64,000 bases of DNA, taken from NCBI GenBank assembly GCA_047495785.1, contig JBLDXI010000048.1:806001-870000 (forward strand), in the 5' to 3' direction. This document shows positions 22,488-35,712 of this stretch, piece by piece. The notes under the pieces were generated by a model that worked only from the letters and a program-made list of their open reading frames with translations, did not search any database and was not told the DNA's origin. Origin of the DNA: Lepidodermella squamata. Lineage: Eukaryota; Gastrotricha. Both the position numbers and the translations under genes were made by a program. The number at the start of each line of letters is the position of its first letter. The stretch's first letter is position 1.

Positions 22488-23739
22488 ATGAAAATTTTCC
22501 CTTTATCGCTGATTTTCTTAGCCGTGATCATTGATCACATCCAGGCTGATGAGATTATAGGTATATTTAAGCCTCGTGGCCAGGCCCAACGGAAAGCTTA
22601 TCAAGCCCAGCGCCAACAAGCCGCTCGCCAAGCCCAAGCCTTAGCCAACAAAGCTGCCGGCAATGACCAAGATGAAATCGCTTTCGCCTCTCCACCTGCT
22701 TTTAGCGGCAACCGGCTTAAAATGAATCAAGAGAAGAAGCAGTCTGGCAACGGTTTCGCCTTTCAAGAATCGCTATCTGGCGTCGACCAGCAAAAGACGT
22801 CATGCTCAGAAAGCAACGAAGTCCCCAGGCCTAAAGAAGTTCCCAAACATCAGAGGGGGTAAGGCGTGAAAAATTAAATCAATAGACATTGTTTATGAAC
22901 TTCTGTAACTAGAAATAACCCGATGCGGCCAGAAAGATTGATGAAGACCGACGAAGAGGCCTACATTGAAACTAACCCGGTTTTCATTCAATTCAACAAG
23001 GTAAGCTTATGACAACAGCTATTAACAGATTGCCGATATTTCGAATCCAACTTAGGGACCACGGCAGCCTGTAGTTTTGCGGGACAGTCCAATTCCAAGA
23101 GGCAATCGGCCATCTCCCCCAGGACCTGTTGCTGGTCCGATTGTGGCTCCTACTTTCGAAACACCGACGACTCAAGCAACTCAACCGCCACCGTCTTATC
23201 CCATCAATCAAAACAAAATCGCTTGTTTGGACACATCGAACGGAGCTTGCTCCTGCGTTCGATCTTTGACTGAATGTCCCGGTTTTAAGGTTACATTTTG
23301 ATTCTCATTGATATCGTTAATTCAAAGGATTCTGAAAATAGACGGAGCTTCGAACAGCCCCAGAATGTGCTGCGTACTGTGGCGATGGCCGTCAACTTTG
23401 CGCTGGACCAGGAGCCTGTTTCTGTGTATCTTCGTCCAATCCTGACCGTATGCTATGCAATGAAAACACACCGCTAAAGGTTAGCTTTGATTTGTGTTTA
23501 ATAATTCAATCTTCATATCTCGATTATTTTTTTAGACTCGGGTTGATTCATCAGACGCCTGCAATGCTGCTTGCACCCTGATATATGGCGCCTCAACAGT
23601 TCGTGTCATTAATAAACGCTCAGCTGATCAACCAACGTTCGCGAACCTAAAACCGATCCGAGCTCCGATTCGTAACATGCGCATCAGACATATGCCTGTC
23701 GTCAAACGGGTGAAGCGCATCGACCCAAATCAGCAATAA
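22488..23739 (+). CDS. Secreted cysteine-rich protein, unrecognised
   Basis: Five exons (22488-22858, 22913-23000, 23056-23289, 23342-23479, 23536-23739) join in frame to 344 residues. It begins with a clear signal peptide (MKIFPLSLIFLAVIIDHIQA), followed by a Gln/Ala/Arg-rich stretch (AYQAQRQQAARQAQALA) and a Pro-rich linker. Then come three cysteine clusters: CLDTSNGACSCVRSLTEC, CAAYCGDGRQLCAGPGACFC, and CNAACTL. The clusters align with exons 3-5, suggesting one small disulfide module repeated or extended. The C-terminus is basic with KR dipeptides. It may be an extracellular matrix or defence peptide precursor, but no named domain was recognised. AATAAA follows 40 bp after the stop. Confidence 0.8.
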
Positions 23740-23779
23740 CCCTATTCTTATTATGCTTTTTCTCTCTGAATTTTGGCGA

Positions 23780-23785
23780 AATAAA
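23780..23785 (+). terminator. Polyadenylation signal of the secreted cysteine-rich gene
   Basis: AATAAA about 40 bp beyond the TAA at 23737-23739. Confidence 0.6.
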
Positions 23786-24092
23786 TTGTATTTATTGAGA
23801 TCTAAATAACAGTACTTATCGACTATTTCAAGCCGGTTCAAATGCGTTATTGATAATAGCAGAATTAAAAATTGTCCGAATGTGGGAATCCATTATTCTC
23901 GGTGTTGCAACCCACAGGCGGGAATTCGATAAAAGCTCACTATTGATCGACTTCCTGGATGCGCAATCGGAAGTTGACCATGAATGCAGGAGCTGTCTGG
24001 GGCAATTTACATTGCACTCATCGGAAACTTCCTGCAGGCAATCAATGATTGTATCTAGTCATTATTCGCAACACAATCCAGAATTTACTGCA

Positions 24093-25665
24093 ATGTTGTT
24101 TCATTTCGTGATCTTTTGCCTTGTGAGCCATGTTTCGGTTCTTTGCCGTGAGGCAGCCTGCGACTCGGCAAGGAAAGTTTCCGAAGCCGAAATTATCAAT
24201 ATGGTGTTCAGCAATTACTCAAACCAAGGCCGACCCAGGATCAATGGCTCTGAGCTGGTCGAGCTCAACATCGGCATGAATCTACAAGGAATCACGGAGT
24301 ACATTGAAAAACAAGATACAATCGTCTTGGAGTTATTCTTCTCCCTAGTAACAGTTGAAGTAAAGCTTAGCCTGTTACCTATATGATATTGTTTTCTTTC
24401 CATAGAAATGGGTGGACGAGTTCATAGTATGGAATGAATCATTTCCGCATAATTGCATCAATACGATCGTGGTGAGCAATGATCAAATCTGGCGGCCAGA
24501 TATTTACATAAACACAGGGTTTACAGTTCTATAATTTCATTCCGGTTTTAATGAAAAGGAAATTTTACAGCGATTTCTCATCCCTAGAGGCAAACAAGAA
24601 AATTTCCATAAACAGGCATGGGAATGTTTTTTACACGCCCTTTGGCCACCTTGCCATTAAATGCCCGCTTCAGCTGCATTACTTCCCCTTTGACTATCAA
24701 CTATGCGAACTGAAGCTGATGAGTTGGTACCTGGACGGCTCGAGTCTCCGCTTCGTCTTAGCCAACCCCCCAGCATCGCGCCAGGCTGGTTTATGGGCTG
24801 AAAATGGCGAGTGGGCTGTTGTGGACCTGAACGGAAAAATTGTCGACGTCGACTACGTTCCATATGGAGTTTTTCAAACGATTGTTTTTAAGATTTTGAT
24901 CAAAAGACGACCCTTGTACTATGTGTTCAACGTCATACTGCCCAGTATGCTGATTGCGGTTGTAGAATCTGTAGTATTCCTATTACCGGTAAACAAAAAC
25001 TGCGTATTAGCCTTTATAAAAAATTGCTCATTGCAGGTGAATGAAGTACCAAAAGTCGAGATATCCTTCACCTGCCTTCTTGCCTACACAGTTTTCTTAG
25101 TAAGTTTTTCACTTTCCTAATTCTGTCCGTAACTATGCAATTCCACAGAATGCGATATCAGCCGAACTTCCTCCGTAAGACTATAAATTCATACCAGATC
25201 CAAAATAACCTATCTTTTTCAGGTCAAGCGAGGGCGTTCCGATGTTGACCTTGTTTACAATAATCATGGTAAGAACGATTTCGCATGAAATAGAATTACG
25301 AATTAGATTTCGAATTTTAAAACCAGATGTCGTATATTGGATTGATTGCCCTCGTAAGCCAAGCCGTAGTTGTTGCGCTGGCTCACGAGGCAAAGAAAGG
25401 CAGCTACGATGTTCCGGAGTTTGTCCTCACGATAACGCGACCAATCGCACGGGCCCTTTGCATTAAAGAAATGGCCGTCGATGCTTCTTTTCTGATGTAC
25501 TCGGAAGCTGCGTCTAAGGAAACGCGTCAGAAAATGCGGAAACGGCAATGGCTTTTCCTGGCTAGGCTTGTCGAAAGATACTGTGCGGTCTTGTATATTC
25601 TGGCAATCATACTCACGCCCGGTATCATGTTTATATGCCTTCCTATTCAAAAATCGTTAAGATAG
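24093..25665 (+). CDS. Cys-loop ligand-gated ion channel subunit (nicotinic-receptor-like)
   Basis: Seven exons (24093-24347, 24406-24518, 24571-24988, 25037-25099, 25149-25174, 25223-25268, 25327-25665) join in frame to 419 residues. A signal peptide (MLFHFVIFCLVSHVSVLC) precedes the ligand-binding domain. Loop A reads WRPDIYI, and the signature disulfide loop has its two cysteines 13 residues apart (CPLQLHYFPFDYQLC). Loop C (YVPYGVFQ) lacks the vicinal Cys pair, so this is a non-alpha subunit. M1 contains LPSMLIAVVESVVFLLPV. M2 aligns to nicotinic M2 through the TVFL motif and the 9' Leu. M3, a short cytoplasmic loop and M4 (CAVLYILAIILTPGIMFICL) complete it. The M2 entrance is unusual: Pro at -1', Lys at 0', Glu at 2'. 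Plasma-membrane receptor channel; ligand unknown. Confidence 0.9.
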
Positions 25666-26118
25666 AGATTTTCAGACATATAATGAAGTCAATAAAAAGA
25701 GGATTTGTTAACTTCAGGGTGCGATCTTGGATCCCGGAGCTGCCAGGGATGAAAAAATTGTTAGCTGTATTTGCCAAATAGTCATTTCAACCAAAACCTA
25801 GCGCGAAGCGAGAACATTTTGAAGATTTTCTATGAAAAGATACTCTAAAACCTCTCAAAATGAACAAAACAGTGGAATGAATTCGAATTTTGTCGCCTGG
25901 CTCGGCCGAAGGCGCACACTGGTTAACGTTCCGAACTTGCGTTTACTGAATATATCATGAGACTCAAAACAATATTTTGATCATAATTCTATCACAAAAT
26001 TGTCTTTCTTATGCAAAATTGAATATGCAACAATTGTGAATTGCTCAAACGACTGAAATGCCCTACAGTCCTGAAACCGCTTGTGAGTTCTTCAACAAAT
26101 TTCTTGATGAGTTCAAAG
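25666..26118. other. Tail-to-tail spacer between channel and surface gene A
   Basis: AT-rich 3' flanks of two convergent genes. A similar, diverged arrangement recurs at 38298-38597. No gene recognised. Confidence 0.5.
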
Positions 26119-29100
26119 TTAGAAAGTAGACTGTAAAATTTCGTCCTCAGGGAAATCCATTGCCCCTTCAGACTGTTTCTTTGAAGCAGCACCAGACAAA
26201 GGTCTGAATGGATTTGCCACCAAGCCATGAGAGGTTTCTCCAGTGATTCCAGCTGCTGTTAGTTGTAGTTGCTCCTTCTTGGCCTGGACTTCCTGGAGAT
26301 GCAACTCCGCGGCTCGTTTCACCCGAATTCGCATTCTCAGATCATGCAGCTGCCTCACTCGATTGAAATCGCGAAGTCTTTTGAAACAATGGTTAAGATT
26401 ATGCCGTAGCCTCGCTAAGTCTCTAGTTAGGGTCATGTAATCCAGGCAAACCACGATTCCGAAGAAGAACCCGCAGATGGCTAAGACAGTCGAAGCAGTC
26501 GCAACAGCAGTATCAGACTCATATACAGCCTGTTTGACAGCTTTCGGGGCAGTTAGCAAGGCGCTTTGAGTGCATTTCAAAGGTTGTTTGTCCCATGTCG
26601 CGTTTTCATTACATCGCCAATAGGCAAATGTGGACGACTGGTTTTTGCTTGGCTCGAAGCCTTGATTCCAATCACATTCGAAAGCTACAACGTCATTGTG
26701 TACAACTGTTTGAATCTCAGAGGATGAGTTTAGAATGCGGTAGTTTGAGATCTCAAATGTAGCTGGCATCTCACAACTCACAACTGAAACATCTAAAATT
26801 CGAAATAGCCCGGAAATAATGAAACCTCCTTACGTAAACAAGCCAATGTGTTAGTTGACCAAAAACCGGAATCGAGGCATGTATTCGTGACTGAGCTTAA
26901 CGGGGTACTCTCAGTTCCAGGCTCTATGTAAAGACTATAAGCCCCAGGTGAGCATTTGGTAGTCACTTGATCGCCGTAGTAATAAGTTCCGCTTTTTTCC
27001 CCAGAGATATAAGCATGGTCTTCCAGCAACGGCTTGGAGCAAGTCACAACTAAAAAAGGAGAAATCCTTGAACGGTAATCCTTGATAACACTTATTTCAG
27101 ATCTTACTCGAGCATGCAGGGACATCAGGAGGAGTCCAAGTGCCACCAGTTTGACATGTCTTGAGGAATGAGTCCAAACTACTGACAGGTTTAAAGCCCC
27201 TCAGGCAGGAATATGAAGCAACGCCCCCTGTTTGATTAGCCGATATGTTGTAGTAAGCATTGATGCCATCGACCACAGATTTACACGGCGGCACTGAATA
27301 AGTGATATTACATTGAGGGCGGAACTTGTGGATACTGGTAACTCACAGGCACAAGAAGGTTTGCCATCGACCCAAGACCAACCAGAGGACCCAGTGAATG
27401 TGCAGACAGCGTCGCCGGTTTTCGAACCTGTCATGTTGTAAATGGAATCGCAGACGTAGCGTACCTTATCGCCCCTCTGGTAATATTGGTTCGATGTAAA
27501 ATTTGTAACAGTTGCACCGGAAATGGACGGTGGATCGGGACACGCAGCTGCTAAACAAGTCGGCTTGTATTGATTGATTTGGAACCAGTTTCCAGTAGTC
27601 GGATTGACGGTAAAAGGATCGCAGACATGCATAGCCGTATTAGCCGGATTGGCCATGGTATAGCCACTTTGACATCTCATTAGGGCGGATTGCATGTAGC
27701 CTGCCATACCTTTGAATGAAGCGAGTGGCGGTTCTGATAAGACCCATTCAGCATTGGGCGGCAGAGTGATTCCCAGAGGTACACTCGAACAATTGTTCAA
27801 AGGGTCTTAAGAAGTAGAAAAATATACTTGCATTTCAATACTTGAGTAGCTTGGTTTACTCAATCGTCTGTTGCACGTGTAGGAGCAGTTAGCCTGGGCA
27901 GCTCCAGTTATATCAGTCTCACATGCTCCTGAAGAGGCCCAATCTCCACACGTGCAATTCAAATCGTAGGGTAGAGTAGGATCTATGTCACATTCACATG
28001 TAGCGTAGACGGTGCAACTCTGCTGGCACAATGGCCACATAAAACCAGGATTCGAAAGGCACTGTCCTTTTGCCTTCCAAACTGAACACATTGATCCAAT
28101 GTCTTTCTTAACTTTCTTGCATAAACTCGTAACCATTTTCTTAAGATTATTAATATTGATGTTCCAATAGTTACACGATTTTTTGAAATTTACCGAAGCA
28201 TCTGTGCAGGTGTTGGGACCGGTGCAAATATAGCCAGTTTGGCATTCAGGGGCACATTTAACTTAAAATGTAGAACTATAGTCTCGTACAAAAAATTACG
28301 AAGAATACTCACAGCTCTCGCAAATATCCCCGTCATACGATTGAGGACACGTGCATTTCCCAGGCATGCTACAAACACCTCCATTAAGGCATTGAGGATC
28401 GCACACCGCTTAAAATGAACGCATATAGAGATGATTCATTTGACGCTGAGCAACCCTTACGCGTATCGCATGTATCACCAGTGTACGTTGAAGGGCACTG
28501 GCAAACTCCCACTTTACAAGTTCCACCATTTTGGCAGGGAGGGTTGCAAGGTTCTGGAAAAGACGGCTATCAGAATGAATCTTATTCCCATAAATCATAC
28601 TGTCTTCGCAAGTTGATCCAAACCACGGCGAAATGCATGAGCAGAAATTAGGCGAGAGGCACTGCCCACCGTTTTTGCAGGACGGATCGCAGACAGCTAA
28701 ATTTATAAGTATAATTTTATCGGTAGTTTAAGGAGTGTTTCAATCAACCTTTCTCGCAATAACTGCCGTTGTAAGAAGATGTGCATGAACACACACCGTT
28801 GTTGCAGGTTCCACTGTTAATGCATGAAGGCATGCAGAGCTCTTGAAAGTAAGGATTGCAGCTAATTACAGGAAAAAGAAAAAAGTGAAGGTTTACTCAA
28901 ATTGCAATTCGGGCCAGTCCATGGCGAAGGGCAGTTGCATGTGTTAGGGGCTGAGCAAAACCCACCATTAAGACAACTCGGATCACAAACCGCTATAACG
29001 TATCAAATTCTTCAAAAATAAGGAACATATACACTTCAGGGCTTACGATTTTGACAGTAAGATCCGTTGTAGGATGATGTACAGGTACAAACACCATTGC

Positions 29101-32100
29101 TGCAAGTTCCACCGTTAATGCATGAAGGAATGCAGAGCCCTTGAAAGTTAGGATTACCGCGGTTTATTCTAATAAATTACAAAACAGGAGGGCTTACGCA
29201 AATTGCAATTCGTGCCAGTCCATGGCGATACGCAGTTGCATGTGTTCGGGGCTGTGCAGAGCCCTCCATTTAGACAACTCGGGTCACAAACCGCTATATA
29301 AAATATCATATTTCAAAATCTTCAGAACATCTAGACTTCAACGCATACGCGTTTGACAGTAAGACCCGTTATAGGATGATGTACAGATGCAAACTCCGTT
29401 GTTACATGTCCCACCGTTGATACATTCCGGCGTGCAAGTTTCTACATTGTTGTTTGGAACATTTTCAGGAGCGAATGAGTGACTATAAAAAACCCACTCA
29501 GTGAGCAAGTAGGTCCATTCCACCCAGTGGCACAGGAACAGGTGTTAGGGGCCAAACATGTTGCACCGTTTTGGCAGCTGGGGTTGCAAACGGCTAAACA
29601 ATCTCGAAAATGTATCACTAAAGCCGAGAGATCAAAGACCTTACGGGTTTGACAGTAACTTCCGTTGTAAGACGAGGTGCACGAACATACTCCATCGTTA
29701 CATGTCCCTCCATGATCACAGTTGGGCGTGCAAATTTCTTGGCAAATAAAATGAAAATAGCTGGAAAACGGAAATAATCATTTTATCTTACTCGCTGCAC
29801 ACGTCGGCCCAGTCCACCCGGGAGAGCAACTGCAAGTATTAGGGGCGGTACAGGTTCCGTTTACGCAGGGTTGATCGCAGACAGCTTGAAAAATGGTAGA
29901 TTACCTAATCGACCATCGAAATCTGAGTAACTTACGCGTTTGGCAGTAGGTGCCAGTAAAATTAGCTGGGCAAGAGCAAATTTGGCCTACGCCACACACG
30001 CCCCCATTTTGACATTCCGGATTGCAAATCACTGTGTATAAGTTTTCCTTTCAACTTTCAAGTTTGAATCTTAATTTGACCTTCAGCGTACCTTTTGAAC
30101 ACCCGAGACCGCTCCATGGATAGACGCAGGAGCAGTTGCTCGGAGGGGATAAACACGTGCCTCCATTGCCACATAATGGATTACACACCGCTGAATAGGA
30201 AAAGTAGCATAACATTTTATCAACTGATATCTCGTAATTTGGAAAAACTACGTGTTTGGCAATAGTTTCCGGTGTAGTTTCCAATGCAGTTACAGACTCC
30301 TGTGGCATCGCAAGTTCCACCATTGATGCATGACGGAGCGCATGGTTCTGAAAAAGACATTTTGAAAAGTTCAGCCTTTTAAAAGACGTCTTTTCGCGTA
30401 GTACTTGAAGTACACTGGTCTCCAAACCACGGCGAGACACACTGGCATATGTTGTAACCAACACATGTGCCACCGTTCGAGCATTTTGGGTCGCATGAAA
30501 CTTGGAAAAACAACATGTGTTATCTTAATTATAGCAAAGAGCTGCTCACTTTGGAAAATGCCGCAGAGCTTCTTCACAGAAAGCAGCTCTACTTCAGTGA
30601 GACTTGAATTGAATAAAGAAAGGCACGCATGCTTTGCGTAAAGCGATGGCTCGTTATCATTGGGTCTGTGAGAAGTCCTCATAAAAATTAAAAATGAAAT
30701 AGAAAATAACAACCGGATTCCAAGTGTAAGCCAGGCCGTTGTTGCTGGGACGTTGTTAGTGAATTTTGCTATATACCCATCAAAGAAACTATCACAAAAC
30801 ACTCTCCCTGTCCGATTCGGGTGATGATAAGTGAAAGCTACGAATTGCCATCGGTAAGCCATTTCGCAATATGTTGTCCAGCCTCCATCGAAAATAGGAT
30901 TAACCCAGAACAGATTATATCCTCCGTAATGTTGGATATGAAACATGTAATCCCCGTTCGGCATGTTATATCCCGCTATTATTTGCTTCGGGCTCATCTG
31001 CTGAATGTTGACGAATAATGCTATAGTCCAAGAGGCGTTTCCGAAATTGATGTTAGGCGAATTAATCTGAAAGTAGCGATGAGCTGTTCCGGCAGGGCTG
31101 TAGCCAGTTTGAAGTGCAGAATTAGGTATGCCAAATGGACCATCGACAAAATCCATGGCTTCAGTCGAAAACGAGCCATCAATCATGTTTGGAGAGACGT
31201 CTTTTGACCCGGTATCGCTACTCAGCGGCCAATATCCAACAAGACTTGGGAAAGCTAGTAACTTGCTGCTCAGAACAGGTGCTTGATCCACAGCTTTTAT
31301 ATAAAATTTACATAGCCTTGGTTATGATATGATTGCTCGAACGTACGTGTGCCGCATCGATTTCCCGTGAAACCTGCTGAGCAGGCGCACTTGTTAAAGG
31401 CTATACAACTGCCATTTAAACAGCTTGGGACACATTGGACTTGTTTAAGAAAAATTGCTAGGTATTAGAGTTGTTAATGCATCGCGAATGGAACAACCTG
31501 AGAACATTCGGCATGCGTTTTTAACATTGATTAATTGTGTTGCGCCTAACGCTGAAGAGTGGATTGATACACAGGCCATTTTAGCTTTAGCGGTATAAGC
31601 TGCATTCAACCTTTATTAGCAAAATAAATTGGAGTGTTTCGGCTGCAATCATTTCTTACCGTTGCCCGATAAACATTCTTGAGCTAGTGCGCGGAACTTC
31701 AGTGATATTCTTCGGTGTTCCAAATGTATTGTTACAGAATAAGCTGATTGTCCTCGTCGGATGGCTATAGGTCCACGCAACGAAATTCCACGTGTTGACC
31801 ATAGTGCAAGGTATATTGAAGCCCTGGTTGAAGTAGCCATCATTCCACCACAGCTTATTGGCGCCATCATACTGCCAAAAATGCGATCCTACGTTTCCAT
31901 CCGGCATGGTCCATTCGAAAAAAGGGTTCCATGATCCGTCGATCGATTGCACATGCGCGCTTATCGACCACGACTGATTGTCCAACTGGATGCGCATGTC
32001 GTTGAATTCAACATATGAGTTGGGATTTTGGCCATTTGGAAATAGCATTGCGCCATACGGCAGATCGAAAGGGCCCAATGTGTATGCAGGCTCTTTAGAA

Positions 32101-35100
32101 GTCCAGCCGTTGAGCTTTGTGGCTGGCCTAGCATCCATAGCCCCGTAGTCGGAATTTAGCGGCCAGTAGCCAACAAGATTCGGCAAAGTAGACAGGTACG
32201 TTTGAATGGAGGTTTCACTTGCAACAGCTAGAGAATAAGATCTAGAACGCAGCTTTTAAACATCGGAGATTTACTCACAGGTAGCGCATGTTGCACCCGT
32301 CCAGCCAGCATCGCATTTGCAAATATTGTACCCAATGCAAGTTCCGCCGTTGTAGCAAGGTGGTACGCATTGAACTGTAACCACAAACATTCATTGTGGC
32401 AAAGTTTTTATCAATTAACAAGCACCTGTGAAGCCACGGCACATGTCTTTGACCTTGATCAGCTCATCCAAGGACAATGCCCTAGAATGTATAGACGCAC
32501 AAGCCATTGATCCAACACTGTAGTAGCCATTAGCCCAACTTTCACCGAGGTAAAGTCGATCCGACAATACAGGCACGTTTGTCGTAGGCAAAACAGTCTT
32601 CCCTGCGAAAATTTCCTTGCAAAATATGCCCAGAGTTCGCGTAGGTGCGTCATAGGTCATCGCTACGAATTCCCAACGGTTGTTAAGGGATTGATAACAT
32701 CCAGCCGAGTATTCATTAGTTCCATAGAAAGCAAACCAATTCCCACCATCATACCTGAGATAGCTGCCGAACTGGTTAGAATATTGAGCGGGATAGTTCG
32801 GCTTCACCCATTCAAATAGCCTCGCAATACCCGTCATTTTCATCCAGCAAGCAATTGTGAAAGACCCTGAGCCGAGGTTTACCTTGGGGGTGTCCAAATA
32901 CAGAGATTGCCGTGGCGCAGGGTCAATATTGAGGTTCACTCCAGTATTAGCTCCATTATAAGGCCCATTCACATATTCGAAATCTCGGGACATTATACCA
33001 TGAACTTCGTTCGGAGATGCGTCCTTATCACCGTACTCATATGTCAACGGCCAATAAGCGACCAGGCCCGATACAGTTGTTAGACTTTGATTTATGAATG
33101 CCTGATTTATTTGGACTGAAAGAGGCGCATTCAAAACTCGTCAAATTCATCGTCGGAGAGAAATACTTACGAGAATCACAGGTTGGTGGCATCCAAGGTG
33201 GAACACATTTACAGAGATTCATCCCGACACAAGTTCCACCGTTTGAACACGAACCACAGTTAACTATGTAAGGACAGGTGAGAGTTCGATTGCCTAAAAG
33301 CAGATTATCAACTCACCTGTGAAAAGTTTACAAGTTTTTCGCACTGCAAGCAAATCCCACTTGCCCAACGATCTGTTGTACATTGAAGTGCAAGCTATAC
33401 TGCCAGGAAATGATCCATTGGGAGATATTTGTGACCTGGAAACAACAATTCATTGATCAGCCTAAATATTTAAAAACCTTAATATACCCAAGTCCAAGGC
33501 TGAATGTATTCATGAACGTGGGATTAGCAGGGAGTGTCACTGATGCCGTAGTGAAGTAATCATCGCAGAACCACCGCAAAAGTTTTGTTGTGCTGTCGTA
33601 AGTGAGAGCGATGAATTTCCAGGTAAACGCAACGTTGCAAGTCATCATAAGAGTGTTATTAGCCATACCGCTCGCCATCGTATTCACCTGAACCTGGTTC
33701 CCTCCAAGAACTGATAGCTGGATAGAATTAAAGCCGTTTGGAAAGTATTCGAGAATGGGCCTGTCCGTTCCAGTTTGGTAGATGTACATAGCAACGGTGA
33801 ATGAGCTGGTGCCAAAATTAATTTTCGGCGAGAAAATTCGAAGGTAATGGGTTGTATTCATTGTCACAGCTGAGGCAGCCATTGTTTTAAAAGGTCCAGT
33901 TGTATAAAGAATGCAAGCGACTGGTGTACCGTGAATTTGGTTTGGTCCAACATCAAGATGGCCATATTCGATGGTCAATGGCCAGTAAGCAACGGTGCTA
34001 GGCAAGCTCGCTATGGCGTTTTGAACATACTCCTGGTTACTAGAAACTGAATTGAGAGAGCATGTATTTAGTAGTGGTAATTATGAGCTGCTGGTGAGCA
34101 AATTGAGGGCGCTTGTAGAAAATTGTATAAGGTTCAAACCACCAACTAGTAAAACATCAATATTGGGCTCAAAATTATCGATTGTACCCCTCCCCCTTCC
34201 TGGGCGCTGGACCGAGTCGGACCACTGGGCATTTCTCATTATTTTTTGATACTATTGAAGTAATTAATTAGCCATAACAAACGTACAAGTTATTGGCCAT
34301 TTCAAACTTAACAATTTCAAGTTCGAATATTCAGTGAACAAACTTTGATTGCGAGACTAAATCGATTAAGTGCTAATGCTGAAGCATAAAACTCTGACAA
34401 TTGTCCGAGCATGAGTTTTTCTTTTGAGAAAAGCAAATGTTTTAAACGATTTCCTTTTATCGATTCGGCAACTCCTCCATTTATTTAACGTAGACATTTT
34501 AACACCAGTGTGAGCTGTATGGCCAGTTCAGTTTATGACTCAGTGCGAAGTAGGTACCATGGTCTCAGTTCGCAGTTATTGATTATAGTGGGACAGCGCG
34601 TGTAACACTACCTGATCTTGGCCGAATATCTTAGGAAATCTTGGCCAATGCCAATTAGCTCTGGTACGGCGCTAAGGTTTTAAGGGCGAAGTGGGTTATT
34701 GACAGTGCAATTACAGAAAACACTATCAGATGGAGTAAAAAAGAGGATAATATAAGCTTACCCAGCGAGCATTGAGGCCCTGCGAAGCCGGCTGAGCATT
34801 GACAGACGTTGCTCGCAACACAAGTTCCGCCATTCGAGCAAGATGGAGAGCAAGACGCTTCAAACGTATGAAAATATCATAATGAGAGTTGCATCTTGGG
34901 ACAAACTTACGGACAAATCTTTGGCATAACGATTTCACCGTCAGAAGCTGCGTAGTGTTCAAAGCAGCTGTATACACAGCCGCACAAGCAAAATCAGCCT
35001 CAGCCAAATCAGCTGTCCCAATCCTATTCAATTATCATTTGCATTTCAAAGTATAATCGCGACTTCGGTCGTCCTACCTCGTGCCTATATACAACAAATC

Positions 35101-35712
35101 ACTGACATCAGGCATACTTGTAATGGAAAAAGGAGATGTCATGGTTGAATCACAGAACATGGTCGTTTTCATGGTAGCCTTATCAAAAGTCAACGCAACA
35201 AACTGCCAGCCGCTATTCAACGCGCAGGACATGTTGTAGATACTGGTGTCTGAAGTGAGACCTCTGAGGGTGTTCGCCGATGGGTTCTGCCACAAATAGA
35301 CCCCATAAGTACCACTTGAAGGCTTATACTGGAAAAATGGCATAATTTTCGTCTGCCGTAGGCGAAGCCATGTTGCCAAAGTCCAAGACGTATTCATATT
35401 GACTTGCGACGAATTTATCAAAATGTACCGATTGCCCTGAGTTGTGGCGCCCGTGTAGTACGAAGTTCCAGAGCCGCCGAATGGATGGCTGGCTGAGTAC
35501 TGAGCTGGTACAACTGAGCTGATTCCATTAATTTTATACGTCAATTTGACATCGTTCGCTTCGTAGTAAGAGCTCATCGGCCAAAACGCGAGCAAATTCG
35601 GCACAGCGGTTCTGGTGATGTATTCAATGTAATTAGCGTCGAAATCAAGGCCACATTGACCGAAATCCAGCGAAGTTAAAAATAAGAAGTTGACAACCCT
35701 GAAATTTAACAT
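26119..35712 (-). CDS. Giant LamG/EGF/ShKT/sushi transmembrane protein, copy A
   Basis: About 35 exons with ~60-bp introns. The start [21 protein letters not shown] is a signal peptide. Five LamG/concanavalin-like domains, each opening with a (A/G)YWPL-type or FWPM motif, lie at about 35712-34911, 34046-33310, 33120-32427, 32227-31590 and 31291-30540. One EGF module follows each of the first four (34840, 33262, 32375, 31440). About 16 more EGF modules, one per exon, fill 30502-28190. A ShKT-like pair ([18 protein letters not shown], then [12 protein letters not shown]) is at 28130-27830. Four to five sushi-like domains follow (27790-26570), then a transmembrane helix ([19 protein letters not shown]) and a basic tail with heptad-like Leu/Arg spacing. 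It is probably a glycan- or ligand-binding surface receptor or adhesion protein. Not every exon boundary was fixed. Confidence 0.85.
28899..29300 (-). repeat. Internal duplication of a two-EGF-exon unit in copy A
   Basis: EGF exons at about 29293-29198 and 29135-29045 are close copies of those at 28994-28899 and 28840-28749 (shared CCAGTCCATGGCGA and TGCAGGTTCCAC contexts on the plus strand). Copy B has only one such pair (41470-41221), so A has about 16 array EGF modules where B and C have about 14. Confidence 0.7.
34047..34761 (-). other. Long intron of copy A after EGF module 1
   Basis: A 715-bp intron, ten times longer than the others in this gene. It is the position equivalent to the copy B intron that holds the piggyBac-type element. 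No element recognised here. Confidence 0.6.

Noticed and set aside
28190-30502. Regularly spaced similar blocks of about 100 bp separated by about 55 bp, superficially like a repeat-spacer array
   Set aside because: Each block is an EGF-encoding exon with conserved cysteines on the minus strand, and each gap is a GT-AG intron; not a CRISPR array.
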